From NCBI GenBank assembly GCA_009778265.1, contig WRKA01000134.1, positions 1 through 6,340 of the forward strand: DNA of 6,340 nucleotides, in the 5' to 3' direction. The position numbers and the translations under genes are program-made. The notes beneath the pieces are model-generated. The model was not told where the DNA came from, ran no database searches, and was given only the letters and a program-made list of their open reading frames with translations. The stretch comes from Methanomassiliicoccaceae archaeon (lineage in GTDB: Archaea > Thermoplasmatota > Thermoplasmata > Methanomassiliicoccales > Methanomethylophilaceae). Below, piece by piece: positions 1-4,848 of the stretch (its first letter is position 1; each line of letters starts with the position of its first letter).

Positions 1-1361
1 ATCCCGCCGAAGTTCTTACCGGTCCCGGGGTACACCGAGACAATTATCTCTCCGGCGTTGTGACAGTTGATGACCGTGTTGCGATCGGTGCCGACGTTCG
101 GATTCTGCACGGTGCCCGCTATGCCTCCGAGGTCCTCGTCCCCGGATACGCTGCCCGTATTACAGCAGTCCTCGATGCTGCTGCCCGTGCTCAGGACCCC
201 TGCGATCCCGCCCACGAAGACCTTGCCCGAGACGGCTCCCGTGTTAGAACATCCCGCGACCGTGCTTGTGATCTGAACTATTCCGGCAATACCGCCGATG
301 CGGCCGGATTCCAATGCGATGATACTGCCGTTGTTGCGACAGTCCGCAACTGTACCGGACGACGTAATGCCGCCCGTTATGCCGCCTACACGGTCTGCTC
401 CCGATATCTGACCGTCGTTCTGACAGTCCGTCGCCGAACCGCCTTCCATATATCCTATTATGCCTCCCGCGTAATAATAACTCGATATCTGGCCGTCGTT
501 GTGACATTCCGCCAGTTCCGATCCCGTAACATGACCGGCAATGCCGCCCGTGTGGTTCGAACCTGAGATCATACCGGAGTTCCGGCACAGATCGATGATA
601 CCGTCGTTCGAAGGTCCGGAACATATCATTCCGATGATACCGCCTATGTGCGATATGCCGGATACGGTGCCCGCGTTGTAACATCCTGTGACCGATCCGC
701 CGTCCGCATATCCTGCGATCCCGCCTATGTCCGACATGCCGGATACGGTACCCGCGTTGTAACATCCTGTGACCGATCCGCCGTCCACAAATCCTGCTAT
801 TCCGCCTACGCACCGTGCGGACCTTATGAGACTTTCCTCCACACCCAGATCCTTTACCGACCCGGCGAGGTATCCGAAGAGACCTTGTCCCTCGTCAGGA
901 GAGTCGTTGTCTATGTAGACCCCTCTGATCGTCCTTCCGTTACCGTCAAAGTTCGCTTTGAAAGGTGTGTCGTGTGAACCTATCGGCGTCCAGATGTTCT
1001 TAGGTATCAGCCCTTTGCTCCAGACATTGAGCATTGATGTATCGTTAAGACTTACATCCTTGCTGAGTTTGTAATACACAGCGTCGTTGTTATAATCCGA
1101 ATTACCGTCATTGATCAGTTCCGCCAGCAGTTTCAGCTGCCCCCCGGACGATATAAGGAACGGATCGGTCTCGCTTCCCGGTTCTCCGGTCCCTTCCAGA
1201 GGGAAAGCGTATCCGTCGCTGTCCCAATCTGCCGTTCTGCCGTCCCATTGAACGGCCGCGGCATCGTCGGCGAATGAAATTCCTCCGAATATGAGAATTG
1301 CTGCCGTTACCATTATAGTGACCGCTAGCGGCCATTTTCCTTTTCTTACCCCAATTAGCAT
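1..1361 (-). CDS. Secreted GLUG-repeat surface protein, C-terminus outside window
   Basis: A continuous reading frame runs from an ATG at 1361 to the left edge with no stop, giving 453 visible residues. Residues 1-31 form a Sec-type signal peptide: positive residues R6, K7 and K9, then a hydrophobic stretch ending in ISFA, with likely cleavage near A31. Residues about 65-165 match the usual entry domain of such proteins (FLISSGGQLKLLAELIN, WTPIG, FDGNGRTIRGVYI, GLFGYL). From residue 186 there are nine GLUG-like repeats and the first two residues of a tenth. Most are 27-32 residues, the ninth about 40, with the pattern GGIAG...GS...xCxNxGxISG. Repeats of this kind are found in large secreted or cell-surface proteins, probably as beta-helical or adhesive scaffolds; the ligand is unknown. 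No upstream in-frame start exists before a stop near 1400, and GGGAG at 1371-1375 lies 9 nt before the ATG. The length, anchor and C-terminal domains cannot be seen. An adhesin-like role is inference. Confidence 0.85.
   Translation of the reverse strand, partial: MLIGVRKGKWPLAVTIMVTAAILIFGGISFADDAAAVQWDGRTADWDSDGYAFPLEGTGEPGSETDPFLISSGGQLKLLAELINDGNSDYNNDAVYYKLSKDVSLNDTSMLNVWSKGLIPKNIWTPIGSHDTPFKANFDGNGRTIRGVYIDNDSPDEGQGLFGYLAGSVKDLGVEESLIRSARCVGGIAGFVDGGSVTGCYNAGTVSGMSDIGGIAGYADGGSVTGCYNAGTVSGISHIGGIIGMICSGPSNDGIIDLCRNSGMISGSNHTGGIAGHVTGSELAECHNDGQISSYYYAGGIIGYMEGGSATDCQNDGQISGADRVGGITGGITSSGTVADCRNNGSIIALESGRIGGIAGIVQITSTVAGCSNTGAVSGKVFVGGIAGVLSTGSSIEDCCNTGSVSGDEDLGGIAGTVQNPNVGTDRNTVINCHNAGEIIVSVYPGTGKNFGG
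641..797 (-). repeat. Near-identical tandem duplication within GLUG repeats (81-bp period)
   Basis: Bases 641-716 and 722-797 align without gaps at 71 of 76 positions, offset by 81 bp, which is one 27-residue GLUG unit. Both copies encode DGGSVTGCYNAGTVSG. The remaining units share only the protein pattern and not the DNA sequence, so these two units look like a recent duplication inside an older repeat array. The frame is kept. Confidence 0.9.
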
Positions 1362-1505
1362 ATCGCTACGCTCCCGAGAGAGTAAAAGGTCTCCTCTTAT
1401 TTAATAATTTAAAATATATATCAGTGTTAAAACATACAATTAGATATATAAAATGTTTTTGATATATTTTTTTCAGCATTTATAAACTTTAACAATAATT
1501 GAGTA
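1362..1505 (-). promoter_or_regulatory. AT-rich promoter region of the GLUG-protein gene
   Basis: Bases 1401-1500 contain only 13 G or C in 100, against a clearly GC-richer coding background. Read on the minus strand, three stretches resemble archaeal TATA boxes: TTTATAAA at 1479-1486, TTTTATATAT at 1444-1453, and ATATATATTTTAAA at about 1408-1421. Archaeal transcription usually begins about 25 nt downstream of the box, which would give leaders of roughly 95, 60 or 30 nt respectively. The 1479-1486 box has an A/G-rich flank (TTAAAG) just upstream that could act as a BRE. The sequence alone cannot say which box is used. The related motifs GATATATAAA (1443-1452) and GATATATTTT (1461-1470), on the plus strand, might bind a regulator, but this is speculative. 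Confidence 0.55.
1371..1375 (-). promoter_or_regulatory. Ribosome binding site of the GLUG-protein gene
   Basis: GGGAG on the minus strand lies 9 nt before the ATG at 1361. It supports that ATG as the start. No other in-frame ATG lies between it and the upstream stop. Confidence 0.5.
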
Positions 1506-1611
1506 GGAGGACATTAACAAAGGTGTGGGAACAGAACTGCCGGAACGGAACATACACATTGATAAGAATAAAAAAAGGTTGAGAAAAGGGGGTTGCCCCC
1601 CTCTTTTGTGT
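1506..1611. other. Intergenic stretch between mvhA and the AT-rich promoter region
   Basis: Apart from the mvhA terminator this part holds nothing I can support. A GGAGG at 1506-1510 on the plus strand is followed by GTG codons at 1523 and 1525, but the resulting frame is only about 20 codons and has no recognisable product. Confidence 0.5.
1569..1607 (-). terminator. Hairpin and T-tract terminator of the hdrA-mvhDGA operon
   Basis: A few bases after the mvhA stop codon, the minus strand shows a G-run (GGGGGG) and a C-run (CCCCC) separated by about 3-4 nt, flanked by complementary AAAAG and CTTTT arms. This is followed by CTCAACC and then a run of T (complement of 1571-1576). The shape is that of an intrinsic terminator; in archaea the T-tract is probably the more important part. 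It separates the hydrogenase operon from the GLUG-protein gene, which then needs its own promoter. Confidence 0.75.
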
Positions 1612-3129
1612 TTAATTCCTTGATACGACTTCGTGTATCGAACCGTCGGCGTTCCTTATGGTCACGTTCAGCGGCATCTGACCGGGCAGACTGTGCGTTG
1701 CGCACGAGTTACACGGATCGTATGCTCTGAAGGCCATCTCCGCCATGTTCAGAAGTCCCGGCGAGACCTCGAAGTTCTTGATCAGCGCCTTGGCGACCTT
1801 GGCGACGGACATGTTCATCGCGCCGTTGTTGTTCGTTGTACCGACAACAAGGTTGCATGATGTCACGATACCGTTCTCGTCGCAGACGTAGTCGTGCGTC
1901 AGCGTTCCTCTCGGCGCTTCCACGCATCCCACTCCCCTTCCGCCGGGTACGATATCCTTCTGCTTTATGTCGCTGTTGCACAGGTCCTTGTCGGATGCGT
2001 TCTCCAGACAGCGTTCTGCGGCGTAGATCATCTCAAGTATCCTTGCCCAGTGGGTCGTGAGCGTGAAGTGCACCGGCCCCGTTACACCGAGGTCCTTGAA
2101 GAACCCTCTGAACTCTTCGAACTTCTCCTGCGCGTACGGCGTCGTGAATCCTTCGGAGACGTTCAGCCTTGATAACGGTGTTGCGCGGTATATTCCGCTG
2201 TCCGGCCCGTCGATCAGTCCCTTGTATCCTATCTTCTTCAGGTAGGGGAACTTCTCGTACGACCACGGTTCGACCGCTTCGGCGACGTTGTCGAGGTAGT
2301 CGACGGCGTTATACTTCGCAAATTCTTTGCCTTTCTGGTCCACCACTCTTATCTGACCGTCGTGGAATTCGACCTTGTTGTCCTTGTTGACCATTCCCAT
2401 GTAGTACGTCTCGTGGTAGTACAGATCGGGGTTCGCGATTATGTCCACGTAGTCCTTGTTCTTTAACACGATATCCGTGAACACATCGAGCGACGTCTTT
2501 GCGAAACTCACGAGATTCTCGGCCATGGCGATCATCTCTTTCTGCGACTCCTTGCTTATTCCTATGGATACGCCTCCGGGAACTCCCATCGCGGGGTGGG
2601 TCGCCTTTCCGCCGATCATCGCCTGTATCTTCTGCGCCTGAGAACGCGCTTTGAGAACGGCCCCGCCTAATTCGAGACCTACCGCTCCGACCACTCCGAG
2701 AACGTTCCTCGTCGCTGCCGGATGCGCGGGACCCAATACGAAGTCCGGTGACGCCAGCGCATAGAAATGAGCTATGTGGCTGTGCACGAAATGCGCATTG
2801 TAGAACAGGTCGCGTATGCGGAACGCTGTTTCCGTCGGTTTCGTCGAATAACAGCCGTCTATCGCTTTCGTCGACGCCAGATGGTGCGCCCCGGGGCACA
2901 CGCCGCAGAGTCTTGCGGTTATCTGGTTCAGTTCCGTTACCTTCCTGCCGATGCAGAATCTCTCGAATCCCCTCAGCTCGGGGACCTGCCAGTAAACGTT
3001 GTTCACATTCCCCTCGTCGTTCAGGAATATCTCGATCTTCCCGTGTCCTTCCAGACGCGTTATCGGGTCTATCGTTATCCTCTTCGAATCTATCTTCTTC
3101 TTCTCATCCCAAATCACAGGTCCGGCCAT
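1612..3129 (-). CDS. mvhA: F420-non-reducing [NiFe] hydrogenase large subunit MvhA
   Basis: The 505-residue protein is the catalytic subunit that splits H2 at a NiFe(CN)2CO centre in the cytoplasmic Mvh-Hdr complex. The N-terminal motif RLEGHG (25-30) is followed by the first metal-binding motif RLCGVCPGAH (73-82, Cys75 and Cys78). The conserved active-site arginine lies in EAPRG (Arg407). The second metal motif, DPCNSCATH (471-479), supplies Cys473 and Cys476. All four Ni-binding cysteines are present, so the enzyme should be active and is not a selenocysteine form. Twenty-six residues follow His479. In most [NiFe] hydrogenases such a tail is removed after that histidine by a dedicated maturation protease, which is not encoded here. 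The ATG lies 1 nt after the mvhG stop and has a strong Shine-Dalgarno site inside mvhG. It is the last gene of the operon, with a terminator directly after it. The length is slightly above the roughly 470 residues typical of characterised MvhA. Confidence 0.96.
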   Translation of the reverse strand: MAGPVIWDEKKKIDSKRITIDPITRLEGHGKIEIFLNDEGNVNNVYWQVPELRGFERFCIGRKVTELNQITARLCGVCPGAHHLASTKAIDGCYSTKPTETAFRIRDLFYNAHFVHSHIAHFYALASPDFVLGPAHPAATRNVLGVVGAVGLELGGAVLKARSQAQKIQAMIGGKATHPAMGVPGGVSIGISKESQKEMIAMAENLVSFAKTSLDVFTDIVLKNKDYVDIIANPDLYYHETYYMGMVNKDNKVEFHDGQIRVVDQKGKEFAKYNAVDYLDNVAEAVEPWSYEKFPYLKKIGYKGLIDGPDSGIYRATPLSRLNVSEGFTTPYAQEKFEEFRGFFKDLGVTGPVHFTLTTHWARILEMIYAAERCLENASDKDLCNSDIKQKDIVPGGRGVGCVEAPRGTLTHDYVCDENGIVTSCNLVVGTTNNNGAMNMSVAKVAKALIKNFEVSPGLLNMAEMAFRAYDPCNSCATHSLPGQMPLNVTIRNADGSIHEVVSRN

Positions 3130-3130
3130 A

Positions 3131-4426
3131 TCACTGACCTCCTTTCTTTTCCACGACTGATCTCTTGATCAGCGACTTCGACATCGAGAACGCATAGAAG
3201 TATCCAAGCGGATCCCTCACTGTGGACATGATGTCGATTATCTCATCCTCTCCGCACGTCGGGTCGTTCTCCAGTATCGGGAACAGCGACGCAATGGCGG
3301 TGAATATGCTCGATCCGAGCTCCGTCACCGCTTTCGTCGGTCCGTAACATCCGCGGCACGGCTGTGCCACTTTTGTGCATTTGGCGCCACATCCTCCCAC
3401 GGTGGCGGGACCGAGACACAATATGCCCTGGTCCATCAGGCACAGTTCCGGATCGACGTCTATCTCGTGTGGTTCGACGATCTTCGTGATCCTCCTCATC
3501 TCCTTCTTCCGGTGACATTCCTCGCATAACGTTTTCGTGGTCACACCGATCATCGTTCCCTTCGGGGGTAACGCCTCACCTTTGTAAGCGAACGCCGCTA
3601 CCGCCGCGAGCAGATGTCTTATCGACTCCTGCGTGGGCGGGCATCCGGGTATCGAGTAATCCACATCTATCACCTGATCCAGCGACTTGACGACATCGTA
3701 GAGCATCGGTATGGTGATCTCTCCGTCCGCCGTCATCACCGATGTCTGCGGAATGACGGGCTTGGACTGTTTGTCCTGGAAGTCCTTCATCGAGCCGCAT
3801 TTGGTGTACACGTAATCGAGGAGCTCCTCTTTTCCGCCCGGGATCAGATTGGCCAATGACGGCGATCCGCCGAAGCAGGCGCATGTCCCGTATGAAACGA
3901 CGAGCAGCGACTTCTGCCTGAGCAGTTTCGCCATGTGCTCGTTCTCCGTGTTGCGTACGGCACCGTTGATTATTGAGACGGTTATCTCCTGGTCCTTCAT
4001 CGCCGCGATATCCTTCTCTTTCCCGTCCGCGGCTATCGGCCACATGACGATGTCGGCCATATCGCCTATCGTGAGGATACGCTCATCGGTGTCCAGAAGC
4101 GAAACATCGCAGCCTCCGCATCCGGCGGCCCAGTATATCGCCAGTTTGATCTTTCCTCCCGGAGGGGCTCCGGGGAGCAGCGGGTACGCGTCGAGCGGAT
4201 TTGTCGATTCCGCCGGAGCGGGTTCTGCCTTCGTCGCTTTCGCTTCGGCCTTTGCCGCCTTCGCTTCCGCTTTAGCTTCCGCCTTTGCCGCCTTTGCTTC
4301 GGCCTTCGCTTCCTTTGTGACGACGGGCTCCTTCACATCGACCACTTTCTTCTCATGCTCCTTGCATCCGCAGTCGCATTCATCCTTATGTTTATCTCTG
4401 TTGAACAATCTGTCAAAGAATCCCAT
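3131..4426 (-). CDS. mvhG: F420-non-reducing hydrogenase small subunit MvhG with unusual N-terminal extension
   Basis: The 431-residue protein carries electrons from the NiFe site of MvhA through three iron-sulfur clusters towards MvhD. The hydrogenase domain begins near residue 92 (KIKLAIYWAAGCGGCD). Cys103, Cys106, Cys182 and Cys262 (in GCPP) are the expected ligands of the proximal cluster. Cys301, 304, 329, 337, 346, 350, 357 and 360 can hold two further [4Fe-4S] clusters. Characterised MvhG proteins are about 300 residues and start close to this domain, so about 91 residues are extra. The extra part has three sections: MGFFDRLFNR, which could form a short amphipathic helix; a Cys/His group at His13, Cys17, Cys19, Cys21 and His24; and an Ala/Lys/Glu-rich stretch (about 38-68) with KAEAKA repeats, ending in a Pro-rich link. 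The start is supported by the ATG directly after the mvhD TGA and by GGGGGTG 6 nt upstream. No internal ATG occurs before residue 123. The role of the extension is unknown. Confidence 0.95.
   Translation of the reverse strand: MGFFDRLFNRDKHKDECDCGCKEHEKKVVDVKEPVVTKEAKAEAKAAKAEAKAEAKAAKAEAKATKAEPAPAESTNPLDAYPLLPGAPPGGKIKLAIYWAAGCGGCDVSLLDTDERILTIGDMADIVMWPIAADGKEKDIAAMKDQEITVSIINGAVRNTENEHMAKLLRQKSLLVVSYGTCACFGGSPSLANLIPGGKEELLDYVYTKCGSMKDFQDKQSKPVIPQTSVMTADGEITIPMLYDVVKSLDQVIDVDYSIPGCPPTQESIRHLLAAVAAFAYKGEALPPKGTMIGVTTKTLCEECHRKKEMRRITKIVEPHEIDVDPELCLMDQGILCLGPATVGGCGAKCTKVAQPCRGCYGPTKAVTELGSSIFTAIASLFPILENDPTCGEDEIIDIMSTVRDPLGYFYAFSMSKSLIKRSVVEKKGGQ
3137..3145 (-). promoter_or_regulatory. 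Strong ribosome binding site of mvhA
   Basis: AAAGGAGGT on the minus strand lies 7 nt before the mvhA ATG, inside the last codons of mvhG. It is the best Shine-Dalgarno match in the window and fixes the mvhA start at 3129. Its placement suggests translational coupling to mvhG. Confidence 0.85.
4223..4312 (-). repeat. Ala/Lys/Glu low-complexity repeat coding region in mvhG
   Basis: This stretch encodes imperfect copies of KAEAKA and AKAEAKAA (about residues 39-68 of MvhG). The codons for Ala and Lys vary between copies (GCG, GCC, GCA, GCT), so the repeat is kept at the protein level and is not a fresh DNA slippage product. Such sequence tends to form a long charged helix and often serves as a spacer. 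Confidence 0.8.
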
Positions 4427-4843
4427 TCACTGCACCCCCTTGAGCGGCGTAGGACCGAGGTCCTTTATTGTTTGGACGAAAGAGGACATCGTGTTCTGGA
4501 ACTTCTCTCCTTCCGATGCGGAGACCCATTCTAGTCTCAGCCTTTTAGGATCGAATCCGTATTGCTCGAGGACCATCCTCAGAAGCGCTATCCTCCTTCT
4601 TGCTCTGTAGTTACCGCCTATGTAGTGGCAGTCGGCCGGGTGGCATCCGAGGATGATCACACCGTCCGCGCCTTTGGACAGGGCCCTGAGCACATGCTCC
4701 GGATCTACCCTGGCGGAACACATCGTCCTTATCACACGGAAGTTCGTGGGCATCTGCAGCCTTGCCACACCGGCGCCGTCCGCTCCCGCGTACGAGCACC
4801 AGTTGCAGCAGAACGTTATTATCTTAGGTTCGAAATCTGCCAT
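4427..4843 (-). CDS. mvhD: Mvh hydrogenase iron-sulfur subunit MvhD, electron link to HdrA
   Basis: The 138-residue protein is the delta subunit, which carries a [2Fe-2S] cluster and passes electrons from MvhG to HdrA. The five family cysteines are visible: Cys12, Cys13 and Cys16 in FCCNWCSYAG, Cys42 in TMCSARVDPEHVL, and Cys67 with Cys72 nearby in ILGCHPADCHYIGGNY (six cysteines in total). The length matches the usual 130-150 residues. The frame stays open further upstream as far as 5176, but that part overlaps hdrA and is an Arg-rich shadow. The ATG at 4843 is chosen because the family-typical sequence begins there (MADFEPKIITFCCNWC) and an AGGAG lies 10 nt before it. The gene starts 5 nt after the hdrA stop and ends directly at the mvhG start. 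In some archaea MvhD is fused to HdrA; here it is a separate protein. Confidence 0.95.
   Translation of the reverse strand: MADFEPKIITFCCNWCSYAGADGAGVARLQMPTNFRVIRTMCSARVDPEHVLRALSKGADGVIILGCHPADCHYIGGNYRARRRIALLRMVLEQYGFDPKRLRLEWVSASEGEKFQNTMSSFVQTIKDLGPTPLKGVQ
4433..4439 (-). promoter_or_regulatory. Ribosome binding site of mvhG
   Basis: GGGGGTG lies 6 nt before the mvhG ATG, within the last codons of mvhD, and differs from the GGAGGTG consensus at one base. With the TGA-ATG junction it supports the long form of MvhG, including the N-terminal extension. Confidence 0.7.
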
Positions 4844-4848
4844 TCTGT

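Noticed and set aside
641..797. CRISPR-like repeats
   Set aside because: The repeats are in-frame protein-coding units with no unique spacers of regular length between identical short repeats.
244..813. Minus-strand Arg-rich frame and plus-strand frames at 60-566 and 648-977
   Set aside because: They are frame shadows of the GLUG repeats. Their apparent repeats follow from the repeated DNA, while the true frame has a signal peptide and a family-typical pattern.
1523..1580. Tiny plus-strand frame after a GGAGG at 1506-1510
   Set aside because: It has only about 20 codons with GTG starts and ends at the terminator of the opposite strand; no further support.
1670..1700. Possible selenocysteine or split large subunit like VhuU
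   Set aside because: The DPCNSC motif uses normal cysteine codons and is continuous with the rest of MvhA, with no in-frame TGA.
1514..1705. Small minus-strand frame of 63 residues over the mvhA end and terminator
   Set aside because: It overlaps the last conserved part of mvhA, spans the terminator hairpin and has no ribosome binding site or recognisable product.
3849..4610. Long plus-strand open frame opposite mvhG and mvhD
   Set aside because: It is antisense to conserved genes. Its Ala/Phe/Ser-rich sequence is the complement of the Ala/Lys/Glu repeat, and it matches no family I recognise.
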